Source: Candidatus Altimarinota bacterium (lineage in GTDB: Bacteria; Patescibacteriota; Gracilibacteria; UBA4473). From it: DNA of 64,000 bases. The position numbers and the translations under genes are program-made. Position 1 is the stretch's first letter. Each line of letters begins with the position of its first letter. The notes under the pieces were generated by a model that was not told the DNA's origin, ran no database searches, and saw only the letters and a program-made list of their open reading frames with translations. Location of the stretch: positions 1 to 64,000 of the forward strand of contig JAIPIF010000001.1 of the NCBI GenBank assembly GCA_021734785.1. Direction: 5' to 3'. Shown piece by piece: positions 1-8,353 of the stretch.

Positions 1-1554
1 GCCAATCTCGTTGTACGAGCTGGAGATCGTTTTGACTCCGAAAGAAGTCCCGATCTCGATCGCCACGATGTCTTCGTAGTTGTCCACTTTGAATTCGATC
101 GTGTCGCTTTTTTCCGCAGAGACGATGTCGGCGCGGATCGAGAAGATGCGGCTGTCGCCGTCTTCGATCACGTAGCCACCGGTCACACCGTTGTCCAGGC
201 GGAAGGTCACGTAGTCCCCATCGATGATGGTTTCGGCGCTGACCTGCTCCCCGCTCACGTACAGGGCGACATTTTCGAGGATGTCCTCGACCTCGGCCGT
301 TCCATCATTTTTGAAGGTCATGGCGCGAAGTTCCACGTCTTTGTTGGTGGTCGAAGCATTGAGCATGCGGAATTTTCCGATCTCAATGAAGTTGTCACCC
401 ACATCGATAGTGGTGTCCGATCCGAGGTCTGTAAAGGTAAGTTCAGACACTTTGTAGTCTGCAACCTGCATTTCTTCCCCTTCGATCGGGAAGTCTCCCA
501 CCACGTTGGCCGCGGAGGTCGCCAGATCGTCAGCAGAGACGACGGCGATGCGGTTGTGGTGACCCACGTTGGTGTCACCAATGGTGTATTTGGCCGAAGC
601 CACGATGTCTGCCATCAGCGTCTGTCCAGCCGGCACCACGATGGGTGGGTTGAAGCGGAGCTGTGCAATGTCATCGTTGTTGATGGATTTATCGTTGCCG
701 ACTTTGAAGCCGTCAATTTCCATCCAGACGCTGTTGAAGTCTTCATTGTCCCCCAGACCGAGACGAGTGATCGTCATGCTGGAGATTTCGACATCGCTGT
801 CATCTGACGCGGTAAATTCAACCGTCGTGTACGGAACGCTGGTGGCGTTGTATGGCACGTTGGTGCCACGAGGGGTGTCATCCGAAAGCATGACTTCCAG
901 AGTTCCCTCCGCAGGGCCGGTAGGCGATGCGACCACGAGTTGTGCGTCGTACGTGATGCGTGCAGTTTCGGCACGGGTGACAGGATTGGCCGGTCCAAAA
1001 GAACCATCGCTGTATCCAGTCATGAGGCCGTAGTTGTACGCGGTCTCGACGTAGGCATAAAACCAATCGCCAGGGTTGACGTCGCTGAAATGAGGAGCGC
1101 CAGTCGTGTCGAGATCAATCTCAAACGAGTTGACGATCATTTTCGCGAGTTCCACGCGATTGATGCCGTTGGAAGGACGGAAGTATCCGTCTGGGTAACC
1201 ATCGATCCAGCCGTAGTTGTACATGGTCTCGACATAGTCGTAAAACCACGCGTCTTCATTTACGTCTGGGAAATGAGGTCCACCATAGGTGTCGAAGGGG
1301 ACGCCGGAAGCAAGAACGATGATCTTGGCCACCTCAGCTCGGTTGAGCTGACGGTTTGGCGCAAATGATCCGTCGTCATTTCCGGACAACACCCCCTGGT
1401 CCATGAGTTCCTCGATGGCTTCCTCTGCCCAAGATGGGATCTGTGATTCGTCGGTAAAACCGAGGTACGCCTGACTGACAGGAGCGACCATAAAGGTCAT
1501 CGCTGCCAAGGCGATCGAAGCAAGTCCCTTTTTACAGAAAGAAAGTATGTTCAT
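1..1554 (-). CDS. S-layer homology (SLH) domain surface protein, C-terminus outside the window
   Basis: The reading frame is open from an ATG at 1554 to the window edge (518 codons) and has no stop in the window, so the C-terminus is missing. A signal peptide is visible (positive start, hydrophobic run ending near APVSQA, residue 30). Three SLH repeats follow at about residues 33-84, 92-140 and 153-203, with typical motifs such as GYPDGYFRPSNGINRVELAK and GYSDGSFGPANPVTRAETA. SLH triplets bind secondary cell-wall polymers in monoderm bacteria, so this is probably a cell-wall-anchored surface or S-layer protein. The remainder is acidic, beta-rich and Thr/Val/Asp-rich with no family I recognise. 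The start directly precedes the signal peptide. No canonical Shine-Dalgarno site precedes it; a long leader does (see 1555-1813). Confidence 0.85.
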   Translation of the reverse strand, partial: MNILSFCKKGLASIALAAMTFMVAPVSQAYLGFTDESQIPSWAEEAIEELMDQGVLSGNDDGSFAPNRQLNRAEVAKIIVLASGVPFDTYGGPHFPDVNEDAWFYDYVETMYNYGWIDGYPDGYFRPSNGINRVELAKMIVNSFEIDLDTTGAPHFSDVNPGDWFYAYVETAYNYGLMTGYSDGSFGPANPVTRAETARITYDAQLVVASPTGPAEGTLEVMLSDDTPRGTNVPYNATSVPYTTVEFTASDDSDVEISSMTITRLGLGDNEDFNSVWMEIDGFKVGNDKSINNDDIAQLRFNPPIVVPAGQTLMADIVASAKYTIGDTNVGHHNRIAVVSADDLATSAANVVGDFPIEGEEMQVADYKVSELTFTDLGSDTTIDVGDNFIEIGKFRMLNASTTNKDVELRAMTFKNDGTAEVEDILENVALYVSGEQVSAETIIDGDYVTFRLDNGVTGGYVIEDGDSRIFSIRADIVSAEKSDTIEFKVDNYEDIVAIEIGTSFGVKTISSSYNEIG

Positions 1555-1813
1555 CTTTCAAGGGTGATTAAAAAAACAAAAAATAAAAAAGGGTGCCAAA
1601 GCGCGAGAGCGCTTCGACTTTATAAAAAAGGGGAAATATCTCCGTAGTTGGGAGAAATGTGCGTGGTATCTGGGTTTTGACACCACAAAAGCTGACCCAT
1701 GCGGGCCACTTTTTTGGGATTTTGTTCCGGTGTGTCAAAGAGCTCCGATCCGCACCACGACAGGGTTTCCCCTGTGTGCACAGCGCACGGAACCCATCCA
1801 TCGCTGTGAGACC
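1555..1813 (-). promoter_or_regulatory. Long structured 5' leader of the SLH gene (candidate RNA element)
   Basis: Between the promoter at 1820-1847 and the ATG at 1554 lie about 260 bases with several hairpins on the minus strand. One is a perfect six-pair stem with a GAAA tetraloop (ACAGGG-GAAA-CCCTGT, plus coordinates 1760-1775). Another is AAGCGC-TCTC-GCGCTT at 1599-1614. An eight-base inverted repeat TTTGACAC/GTGTCAAA spans 1676-1739. I do not recognise a known riboswitch class. No convincing ORF is present. The function as a leader is inferred from position. Confidence 0.4.
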
Positions 1814-1819
1814 ATTGGC

Positions 1820-1847
1820 ATCGTAGTGATTTGGCGGAAACTGTCAA
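1820..1847 (-). promoter_or_regulatory. Promoter, probably for the SLH gene
   Basis: On the minus strand: -35 TTGACA (1842-1847), 16 bp spacer, -10 TACGAT (1820-1825). The next gene downstream is the SLH protein starting at 1554, which gives a leader of about 260 nt. Confidence 0.5.
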
Positions 1848-1934
1848 CCCAAACTGCCTCTCGCAAATCCCTCCGGATGCTACTTTTTGCAACGAGCGGT
1901 TTCGAAATTTGTTACAACTTTTTTGGAGAAATTC

Positions 1935-2104
1935 GAACCCGGGAAAAATATCACCCCCATTCCGCTTCCAGCGGAATCTCCCCCTCTTAGTCTAAGAGGG
2001 GGTCGGGGGGTGTTATTCCCTCGTCATTGCGAGCGAAACGAAACAATCTTTCCCCCCTTTTTCAAAGGGGGACGGGGGGATTTTTCTTCAAAACTTCCCT
2101 GCTT
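1935..2104. repeat. 170-bp intergenic repeat, copy 1
   Basis: This block is nearly identical to 2371-2540; the difference I see is a single base in the GCGAGCGAA.CGAAAC section. It contains stacked palindromes: CCGCTTCCAGCGG, CCCCCTCTTAGTCTAAGAGG, and a C-tract/G-tract pair around TTTTTCAAA. Parts also recur at about 7917-8008 and 32297-32352. The CATTGCGAGCGAAGCGAAAC core resembles the short dispersed repeats common between genes in many bacteria. I see no coding function. Confidence 0.8.
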
Positions 2105-2170
2105 TTCAATTTTTAAGCCTTCGCATTCGTAATTCGTCATTCGTAATTTGTAATCTGTAATTGTTTTTCT

Positions 2171-2360
2171 CTTTTTTTCCGTCCCTGCGCAGGAGCCATT
2201 TCACAGAGCAAAAAAATGCGTCGTGGAGCGGCGTGTCTGAGTCCCCGCCAAGGCGGGGCGAGTTGTCGCGAAGCAGCATTTTTTTGTGTGCTGTGAGTGG
2301 CGACGAGCATCCGGACGGTGGTTTTTTTCGTTCTTTTTTGGCGGCAAAAAAGGACAACTG
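2171..2360. repeat. About 190-bp structured dispersed repeat, copy 1
   Basis: Matches 8104-8291 in the same orientation with scattered substitutions. It can fold into an outer stem CAAAAAAATGC (2209-2219) with GCATTTTTTTG (2276-2286), an inner hairpin CCCCGCC-AA-GGCGGGG (2243-2258), and a second hairpin GTTCTTTTTTG-GCGG-CAAAAAAGGAC (2330-2355). The inner stem differs in sequence from copy 2 yet stays paired, which suggests selection on structure. It lies between the two 170-bp repeats. Confidence 0.75.
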
Positions 2361-2370
2361 TCTAAAATCT

Positions 2371-2540
2371 GAACCCGGGAAAAATATCACCCCCATTCCG
2401 CTTCCAGCGGAATCTCCCCCTCTTAGTCTAAGAGGGGGTCGGGGGGTGTTATTCCCTCGTCATTGCGAGCGAAGCGAAACAATCTTTCCCCCCTTTTTCA
2501 AAGGGGGACGGGGGGATTTTTCTTCAAAACTTCCCTGCTT
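2371..2540. repeat. 170-bp intergenic repeat, copy 2
   Basis: Second copy of the block at 1935-2104, in direct orientation with a 436-bp period. The two copies bracket the structured repeat at 2171-2360. The rest of the 1555-2606 intergenic region holds AT-rich runs of the CGTAATTTGTAATCTGTAAT type and no gene. Confidence 0.8.
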
Positions 2541-2606
2541 CTCAGCTTTTCCCTTCGTAATTGAAAATTGTTCTCTGCTCTTTGTTATTTGCTCTCTGCC
2601 CCTTGC

Positions 2607-3077
2607 TCACTCTCCCTTGATCTGCGATGAAATATCGTCAAATGACTGCCGACTTTCTTCCGCCCCCTCACGAATTTTCTCGAGCGCCGCCTGCATCCGC
2701 TCAAATGCTGTCTTGATCTCTGTGTATCGTCGCTCCAGATCGGAGAGTTGTGCTTCCAGTCGTTCTTTTTCTTGCTGAAATGCCGCCGATTTTTCGGCAA
2801 TCTGTCGTTCCACTTCCTCCGGAGAGAGGTCCAATGACTGCAGCGACGCTGGCAATCCCTGAAGGGCCAAAACCACTTCTTCGTACGCCGAGCGGACTTC
2901 TTTTTTTTCCTGTTCCAGCCGTTCCACATCGTCGGCACTCACGCCCGTCCCAAAAAAATCCTGCACCAGCACGCGTGCTTGAAAAAGTTTTCCGTCAAAC
3001 ACCTGCTGCCCGCGCTCCGTCCCGGAAAAAACCCAGAGTCCCCCCATCAGCACCACGGCCAGAAGAAAATGTTTCAT
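2607..3077 (-). CDS. Membrane-anchored coiled-coil protein of unknown function
   Basis: The product is 156 residues. A single hydrophobic segment at residues 3-17 (MKHFLLAVVLMGGLWVFSG) could be an uncleaved anchor or a signal peptide. The rest is strongly helical and charged, with heptad-like Leu spacing from about residue 50 to 145 (for example EKERLEAQLSDLERRY), so a long coiled coil is likely. The start codon overlaps the stop of the upstream zinc-ribbon gene by four bases (ATGA), so the two are translationally coupled. I do not recognise a family. It may be an extracytoplasmic spacer or scaffold, but that is only inference. Confidence 0.7.
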   Translation of the reverse strand: MKHFLLAVVLMGGLWVFSGTERGQQVFDGKLFQARVLVQDFFGTGVSADDVERLEQEKKEVRSAYEEVVLALQGLPASLQSLDLSPEEVERQIAEKSAAFQQEKERLEAQLSDLERRYTEIKTAFERMQAALEKIREGAEESRQSFDDISSQIKGE

Positions 3078-3391
3078 CGCCCCAGGAGTTCTCGGATATC
3101 GGATCCCCGAAAATTGTGCAATTGTTCAGAAATCCCCCGCACCGAATCCGGCGAGAGCAAACGATGGCGCCCTTCGACCCATTCCAGTGCCGGCACCTCC
3201 TCTCGCTGACGCAAAAGTCCCTCCATCGTCAGGCGGGACTCGCACTGTGGACATTCCAGCTGAAACGCCAAACTTTCGCTGTCGGCGGACAAGACGTCCA
3301 GTTCAGCGTTTTCCAGGCTGGCACGACATTTGGGGCAGGGAACTGCTCGCAAAATCTCGGGGATCAGCGTCGAAAGTCGAGAAAAATCCAT
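3074..3391 (-). CDS. Small zinc-ribbon protein of unknown function
   Basis: The product is 105 residues from the ATG at 3391. A zinc ribbon is evident: CPKC near residue 19 and CPQC about 30 residues later, a typical four-cysteine site. The C-terminal half is predicted helical and carries no recognised motif. I place the start at 3391 and not at the upstream ATG at 3412 because a promoter (-35 TTGCAT, 17 bp, -10 CAGAAT) ends eight bases before 3391, and 3412 lies inside that promoter. The gene heads a two-gene operon with the coiled-coil protein. It may be a nucleic-acid or protein adaptor, but there is no direct evidence. Confidence 0.65.
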   Translation of the reverse strand: MDFSRLSTLIPEILRAVPCPKCRASLENAELDVLSADSESLAFQLECPQCESRLTMEGLLRQREEVPALEWVEGRHRLLSPDSVRGISEQLHNFRGSDIRELLGR

Positions 3392-3399
3392 CACCAAAA

Positions 3400-3428
3400 A
3401 TTCTGACGGCATTTTGTCCTCGATGCAA
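3400..3428 (-). promoter_or_regulatory. Leaderless-type promoter of the zinc-ribbon gene
   Basis: Minus strand: -35 TTGCAT (3423-3428), 17 bp spacer, -10 CAGAAT (3400-3405), then eight bases to the ATG at 3391. Confidence 0.4.
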
Positions 3429-3456
3429 CCTTTTTCGGCAGATGTGAAAAATACCT

Positions 3457-5415
3457 TCAGTACGCGGTCACGGCAAATTCAAGCCAGTCCACCTCCCCCC
3501 GTGGATCCTGCACCCAGAGCTGCCAGCGCTTTTCGCCGGGCGTGTCAAATCGCGTGGAAATCTGCGCTCCTCGGTGCCGAAATGTCCCCGTGTGCGGCTG
3601 GGTCTGCACTTGCCAGGGATGCTGTTGTCCGGCGGAAACGGTTTGTTTTTGAGAAGAAAAAACTCCACTCGACGGCGCCCAAAAAAACTGCAAATTCTGC
3701 CCCACGCTACTGCGCGCATCAAAGGTCACTCGCTGCCCCACGGGCACGTACTGATGCGAGACCACCACCCGCGCTTCGGGCTGTGGCGGCGCAAAAATCA
3801 TGATCTCACGGCTGAGCGTCCGGACGTTTTTTCCCGCATCCCGAATCTGCATCCGTACGCGCACCTTTCCAGAATCTTCGTACACCCATTCGGCACTGCG
3901 GAGGGTTCGGAAATCGTTGTCCCACTGGCCATCCCCGTCCAGGTCAAATCGGGCTTCCAGCGGCTGCGTGGTGCGGTACTGCGGCTGGAGCGTGCTGTTT
4001 TCAAACTGCGGCGACACCCAAAACCGAATGCGCTCGCCCGCGTACGCGGGGTACGGGTCGTACCAGATGCGCGCGGTGGGCGGGGTGTTTTGGAGGATAC
4101 GAATGTGCTCTGTCGCGGTCACAGTGGTGGAGTCTTCGTTGCGGATTTCCACGGTCACGGCATACTCGCCCGTCCGATCAAACGTCAAATGCGTGTAATT
4201 TTCACGGATAAACGCGGTCTTCCAGTCGGACAACGTCGGAGGAGTAGTCTCCTCTTCGGTTTCGTTCCAGAGCTGACGCACCTTCCAGCGGTACTGGAAA
4301 TTTTGGGCCCGCACGGGCTGGTGCCAGAGCACCGTCCAAAACCGCAGCGTGTCGCCCACTTCAGCAAATTCCAAACGGTCGACCTGCGCGGTCCCCGCCG
4401 ACCAGGTGCTGGTGTTGCGGGTCTGGTTTTGGACCATGATTTCAGCACGGAAGTCGACGGGATCTGGAAGCACGTCCACCGTGGTTTCGGTTTCAGCGCA
4501 AAAAGGATTGGAATGACGGATACACGTGCGCGTGCGCACCCGGTGCTCGCCCGGCGAGTCAAACTGGAGTGACACCGTTTCCTGCCGCGGAAACCGTTTC
4601 CACTGCTGCCCATCGATGCTCCATTCCATCCACCCCAGTCGGGGCACGGCTGAGCGACTCGCGTCGAAATGAAACATCGTTGATTCGGCAAATCCTTCTG
4701 CCGCCGGGCTCACGCTCACGATCGGCGGCACCACAGGCGCAGAGACAATGCGCAGTTTTGACCAGCGACTCCGCGGCAAAATTGAACCGATCAGGCTGCG
4801 ATCCGTGGGTACGATGCCCTCGATTTCCAGGATTTCGTCGTCCTGAAATTTCACTTCGGCACGTGGAGAGACGGTCCGGGTCGTGTCAAACACGGGAGAA
4901 ACTTTTTTTTGGCGCGACCATCCCGTGTCCCATTTTCCATCATTGTCATAATCCCAGCGCACCTGTACTTCGTTTGGGTTGTCGCTGGGGCCCGTGCTCA
5001 GTCGAAGCTCCAGGTCCACCGGATGCCCGACGTACGCTTTTGTGTCAGAAGCAACAATTCGGGCACTCCGGGGAAAGGTGTTGATGACTTTGTACGGACG
5101 GTACGTGGTGGCGATCAGTTTTGTTTTGCGATCACGGATCTGGCATTTGGCGGTGTACTCCCCGACCGTGTGCGAGGTAAATTCGAGCCGCAGTCGCGCG
5201 GAAAAATCCGTCCAGCCGCTGGTGGGGGAGACCTGACACCGCATTTCGATGCCCCCGGGATTGCCGGCGGCGTTGCGAGAGTCCCCCGCGTCGATGATGA
5301 AGGTTGACCCCGCCCCACCGGTGTGGGGCGCGATTGTGACATTGGCGTGCGGGAGCCCACTCGCCAACGCGGGAGCAGTACACAGAATCCCGAAAATGAA
5401 AATCCACTTCTTCAT
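3457..5415 (-). CDS. Secreted multi-domain PKD/Ig-like protein
   Basis: The product is 652 residues. It starts with a clear signal peptide (MKKWIFIFGILCTAPALASG). Successive beta-sandwich units follow that look like PKD or related Ig-like domains: motifs such as DAGDSRNAAGNPGG, DYDNDGKWDTGWS and DLDGDGQWDNDFRT, and repeated phrases on symmetrical WVYED, FDTPG and TFDRTGEY edges. Asp-rich DxDxDGxWD loops suggest calcium binding. There is no C-terminal membrane anchor or sorting motif, so it is secreted or loosely wall-bound. The longest ORF starts at 5454, but the promoter occupies that stretch and the signal peptide begins at 5415. It is transcribed away from the M16 peptidase gene. The binding partner or ligand is unknown. 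Confidence 0.8.
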   Translation of the reverse strand: MKKWIFIFGILCTAPALASGLPHANVTIAPHTGGAGSTFIIDAGDSRNAAGNPGGIEMRCQVSPTSGWTDFSARLRLEFTSHTVGEYTAKCQIRDRKTKLIATTYRPYKVINTFPRSARIVASDTKAYVGHPVDLELRLSTGPSDNPNEVQVRWDYDNDGKWDTGWSRQKKVSPVFDTTRTVSPRAEVKFQDDEILEIEGIVPTDRSLIGSILPRSRWSKLRIVSAPVVPPIVSVSPAAEGFAESTMFHFDASRSAVPRLGWMEWSIDGQQWKRFPRQETVSLQFDSPGEHRVRTRTCIRHSNPFCAETETTVDVLPDPVDFRAEIMVQNQTRNTSTWSAGTAQVDRLEFAEVGDTLRFWTVLWHQPVRAQNFQYRWKVRQLWNETEEETTPPTLSDWKTAFIRENYTHLTFDRTGEYAVTVEIRNEDSTTVTATEHIRILQNTPPTARIWYDPYPAYAGERIRFWVSPQFENSTLQPQYRTTQPLEARFDLDGDGQWDNDFRTLRSAEWVYEDSGKVRVRMQIRDAGKNVRTLSREIMIFAPPQPEARVVVSHQYVPVGQRVTFDARSSVGQNLQFFWAPSSGVFSSQKQTVSAGQQHPWQVQTQPHTGTFRHRGAQISTRFDTPGEKRWQLWVQDPRGEVDWLEFAVTAY

Positions 5416-5425
5416 GTGCAAATAT

Positions 5426-5454
5426 CTTGTAGTACTTTTTTTTATAAATGTCAA
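5426..5454 (-). promoter_or_regulatory. Leaderless-type promoter of the PKD protein gene
   Basis: Minus strand: -35 TTGACA (5449-5454), 17 bp spacer, -10 TACAAG (5426-5431). Only ten bases separate the -10 from the ATG at 5415, so the transcript has at most a few untranslated bases. Confidence 0.6.
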
Positions 5455-5516
5455 GTTCCTTCGGTCGAAAATTCAAAAAAATGCAGTACACTGTCAGCGC
5501 ACTTGATTCTTTTTCT

Positions 5517-6788
5517 ATGGAAAAAATACAGATCCACACCCGCACGCTGCCCTCGGGCCTCCGTCTCCAGGCGGTGGAAATGCCCGGGACGGCCGTCGTC
5601 ACCACGTTGATTTTGGCCGGCGCCGGCTCGCGGTATGAGACAATGGAAATCGCTGGCATTTCCCATTTTTTGGAGCACATGTTTTTCAAGGGGGCCAAAA
5701 AATACCCCACGCCGCGCGCCGTAGCAGAAGCGGTCGACTCATTTGGGGGCGAGTTCAATGCTTTTACGGGCAAAGAGTACGCCGGATATTTCGTCAAATC
5801 CGGTTCGCGCAATCTGGAAAAATCGCTCGACGTCCTCTCGGACATGCTCCTGCACTCGAAATTTGCTCCACGAGAAATCGATCATGAGCGGGGAGTTATT
5901 TTGGAAGAAATGGCCATGTACCTGGACATGCCGACGTACCAGATCAGCTGGGATTTTGAACGGTTGGTGTTTGGCGATCAGCCACTGGGGCGAGACCAAA
6001 TCGGGACACGAGATTTGATCAAATCAGCGACACAAGACCAGTTTCGGTCGTACCAGCACAAACTGTATGCGCCGGACAATCTGGTCATCACGATCGCGGG
6101 AGATGTGAATGAAAAAAGTCTCGACACGGTGGCCCAGTTTTTTGAAATGGAGGCGCGCAAAAAAGCCTACGACCCCAAGCCTTTCGACCCCACTCTCGGG
6201 ACCCGGTCCTACAAAATTCGTGAGAAAAAAACGGAGCAATACCACCTTTCTTTTGGTGTGCGGGCCGTCCCAGAGCGGGATAAGCGTTTTCCCGCACTCA
6301 AGGTTCTCGCTACCATCCTGGGGGGCAACATGTCCAGCCGGATGTTTCAGCACGTGCGCGAACAAAAGGGCCTCTGCTACTCGATCCGCACCACCGTGGA
6401 TGAGTACACGGACGCGGGGCTCCTCACCACTTCGGCGGGCGTCAAACTCGATGATGTTCTTTTTTCGACAGAAGCCATCCGTACTGAGTACGACACACTA
6501 CGAGACAAGGGATTTGAAGACGCAGAACTCGAAAAAGCCAAAAACTATCTGGTGGGCAAAATCGATCTCCAGACCGAGGACACCGAAGCTGTCGCGCATC
6601 ATTTTGGCAAGAACCAACTCCTGTACCAAGACCTGGAGGATTTCGGACACTGGAAACAGAAAATTTTGGCCGTACAAAAATCAGACGTCGAGTCCCTCGC
6701 ACAGGAGCTCTTGCAGCCACAAAACTTCCGCTTCGCGGGGATCGGCCCAGCCATCGACGAAGAAAAACTCACGCCACTTATTTCGTGA
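5517..6788 (+). CDS. M16 family zinc metallopeptidase (processing-peptidase-like)
   Basis: The product is 423 residues. The inverted zinc motif HFLEH lies at residues 50-54 (H50 and H54 ligands, E53 catalytic), and the third ligand fits E131, exactly 76 residues after H54 as in the family. The N-terminal half (SGLRLQAVEMPGTAVVTTLI, AGAGSRYE) and the C-terminal R/Y region (GLCYSIRTTVDEYTDAGLL) match mitochondrial-processing-peptidase-like bacterial M16B proteins such as YmxG. It is probably a cytoplasmic or cell-surface-associated peptide-degrading enzyme. The longest ORF starts at 5448, but family similarity begins at the ATG at 5517. Its 3' end overlaps the convergent deacetylase gene by eleven bases. 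Confidence 0.92.
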   Translation: MEKIQIHTRTLPSGLRLQAVEMPGTAVVTTLILAGAGSRYETMEIAGISHFLEHMFFKGAKKYPTPRAVAEAVDSFGGEFNAFTGKEYAGYFVKSGSRNLEKSLDVLSDMLLHSKFAPREIDHERGVILEEMAMYLDMPTYQISWDFERLVFGDQPLGRDQIGTRDLIKSATQDQFRSYQHKLYAPDNLVITIAGDVNEKSLDTVAQFFEMEARKKAYDPKPFDPTLGTRSYKIREKKTEQYHLSFGVRAVPERDKRFPALKVLATILGGNMSSRMFQHVREQKGLCYSIRTTVDEYTDAGLLTTSAGVKLDDVLFSTEAIRTEYDTLRDKGFEDAELEKAKNYLVGKIDLQTEDTEAVAHHFGKNQLLYQDLEDFGHWKQKILAVQKSDVESLAQELLQPQNFRFAGIGPAIDEEKLTPLIS

Positions 6789-7716
6789 GGGGGAAAAATA
6801 CTTCCTCCTGTGCGGCAAACTGATCGAGGAATTGGGCATGATGCGCGTCGTGTCGCTGCGAGGAAAAGTGCTGAATCAGCCGCCATTTTTGGGGATCAAG
6901 CTCTCGATCGGCCGGGCACCGCCGGTGCAAGCATTCCTGACGATGGACCGTGTAGCCCCAGAGCGTGGGAGAAAGTTTTTCTTCCGCCGAAAGCACCGAA
7001 CGAACCAGGGAATATACGGCCTGGTGGTCGGGGTGATCATCCCCAGGAGCCGGCAGATAAATTTCTGCGGGAGCCCACTGCCGCAAAAGGGTTTTGAGAT
7101 GAAATTCAAGGCGACTTCGCGTGTACGGCGAGGCGGGAAAAAAAGAATCGGCTGCTGAAATCCGACGTCCCGTACAGGTACTCTGGGCACTGCCCTTTTG
7201 AAAAAGTTCCATCAGGTGTCCATCCGGAAATCCAAGAAATACGGCATCCTCCGAAGACAATCCCAGCGAATGAAGTGCTGCGCGGGATTCGGCGCGACGT
7301 GTCTGCCCGTACATCCGAGCCGTGGAAAAATCCTCCTCCGCCAGCCCGTCCCCGTCGGTGATGTAGAGGACCTTGACCGACGCTCCTTCGGCAATTTTGG
7401 CTGCCAGCATCCGGCTGCAGCAGAGGATTTCATCATCCGGGTGCGGTGCAATCACGAGGGTCGAAAGATGAAATTCGGGCGCTTTTGTTTCCGCGGGAGG
7501 AGAAAATACGCTCGCTTCAAACAAGCGTTCATTTCTTGCTTCTCGCTCGGCCAGGAGCTCCGCGGTCGACCGTGCCCGCTGGAGATAAAAATTTCGATTG
7601 GCCCGCCGCAGTCGCAGATCTTCTGTCTCCAGCTGTGCCGGGGGAGCCGAAGCCACTGCCACCGGCGACGCCAAGATTTTTTGCCACATCATTCCCGCCA
7701 GTGCCATTTCCATCAT
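6778..7716 (-). CDS. PIG-L/LmbE family N-acetyl-sugar deacetylase-like protein
   Basis: The product is 312 residues from the ATG at 7716. The signature zinc-binding motif PHPDDE is at residues 91-96 (in LVIAPHPDDEILCCSRMLAA). Other family features are the GFPDG motif and the later HPDH pair that supplies the remaining zinc ligand. The family removes acetyl groups from N-acetylglucosaminyl conjugates; the substrate here is unknown. About 80 residues upstream of the core are helical and unassigned. The longest ORF begins with TTG at 7737, but that codon lies in the spacer of a good promoter whose -10 is eight bases before 7716. It converges on the M16 gene. Confidence 0.85.
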   Translation of the reverse strand: MMEMALAGMMWQKILASPVAVASAPPAQLETEDLRLRRANRNFYLQRARSTAELLAEREARNERLFEASVFSPPAETKAPEFHLSTLVIAPHPDDEILCCSRMLAAKIAEGASVKVLYITDGDGLAEEDFSTARMYGQTRRAESRAALHSLGLSSEDAVFLGFPDGHLMELFQKGSAQSTCTGRRISAADSFFPASPYTRSRLEFHLKTLLRQWAPAEIYLPAPGDDHPDHQAVYSLVRSVLSAEEKLSPTLWGYTVHRQECLHRRCPADRELDPQKWRLIQHFSSQRHDAHHAQFLDQFAAQEEVFFPLTK

Positions 7717-7724
7717 CGGGGGAC

Positions 7725-7753
7725 ATTGTCCGGACAAATCGGCTTTTTTTCAA
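7725..7753 (-). promoter_or_regulatory. Leaderless-type promoter of the PIG-L gene
   Basis: Minus strand: -35 TTGAAA (7748-7753), 17 bp spacer, -10 GACAAT (7725-7730), then eight bases to the ATG at 7716. Confidence 0.55.
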
Positions 7754-7916
7754 CTCTTTTATTTTTCTTTTTCTCCCTTTTTTCAAAACAAAAAAACAAC
7801 TCCCATTCTTCTTTTTGTACGGGACGCAGATCTGCGTCCCCTCCTTTTGTCTTCAAAGCTTCCTTTCTTCCCTGCTTCTCAACTTTTCAACTTTCCCCCC
7901 CCTTTTCAAAACCTGC

Positions 7917-8008
7917 CCGTCATTGCGAGATTCCTGCGAAGCGGGAAACGAAGCAATCTTTCCCCCCTTTTTCAAAGGGGGACGGGGGGATTTTTCTTCA
8001 AAACTTCA
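7917..8008. repeat. Partial copy of the 170-bp intergenic repeat
   Basis: Shares the CGTCATTGCGAG core, the GAAGCAATCTTTCCCCCC run, the TTTTTCAAAGGGGGACGGGG palindrome and the ATTTTTCTTCAAAACTTC tail with 1935-2104 and 2371-2540. It carries an extra TTCCTGCGAAGCGGGA segment within the core. It forms part of the 637-bp gene-free stretch 7717-8353. Confidence 0.75.
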
Positions 8009-8103
8009 CCGCTTCATAACTTTTCAACTTTTGAGCTTTTTGACTTTTAAGCCTTCCCATTCGTCATTTGTCATTTGTAATTTGTAATCTGTAATTGTTC
8101 TTT

Positions 8104-8291
8104 CTTTTTTTCCGTCCCTGCGCAGGAGCCATTTCACAGAACAAAAAAATGCGTCGTGGAGCGACGTGTCTGAGTCCCGCCCCCTCGGGACGAGTTGTCG
8201 CGAAGCAGGATTTTTTTGTGTGCTGTGAGTGGCGACGAGCATCCCGACGGCGGTTTTTTCGTCCTTTTTTGACGGCAAAAAAGGACAACTG
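8104..8291. repeat. About 190-bp structured dispersed repeat, copy 2
   Basis: Second copy of 2171-2360. The inner hairpin here is GTCCCG (8174-8179) with CGGGAC (8186-8191), a different sequence from copy 1 but still fully paired. The distal hairpin GTCCTTTTTTG-ACGG-CAAAAAAGGAC is perfect, where copy 1 has a G-U pair. Flanking AT-rich oligomers (TTTGTAATTTGTAATCTGTA) also recur. I see no gene between 7754 and 8353. Confidence 0.75.
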
Positions 8292-8353
8292 TTTGGAATC
8301 CAAACCCGGGTTCGTTCCCCCATTTGTAATTCGTAATTGAAAATTGCTCTCTG

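Noticed and set aside
1750-1790. Resemblance to a c-di-GMP-I riboswitch
   Set aside because: GCACACAGGGGAAACC on the minus strand recalls the class start, but the second conserved half (GGGACGCAAAGCC) is absent.
3574-4572. 332-codon plus-strand ORF opposite the PKD protein gene
   Set aside because: It is a shadow of the opposite strand, with no known motif, and its complement carries a coherent secreted protein.
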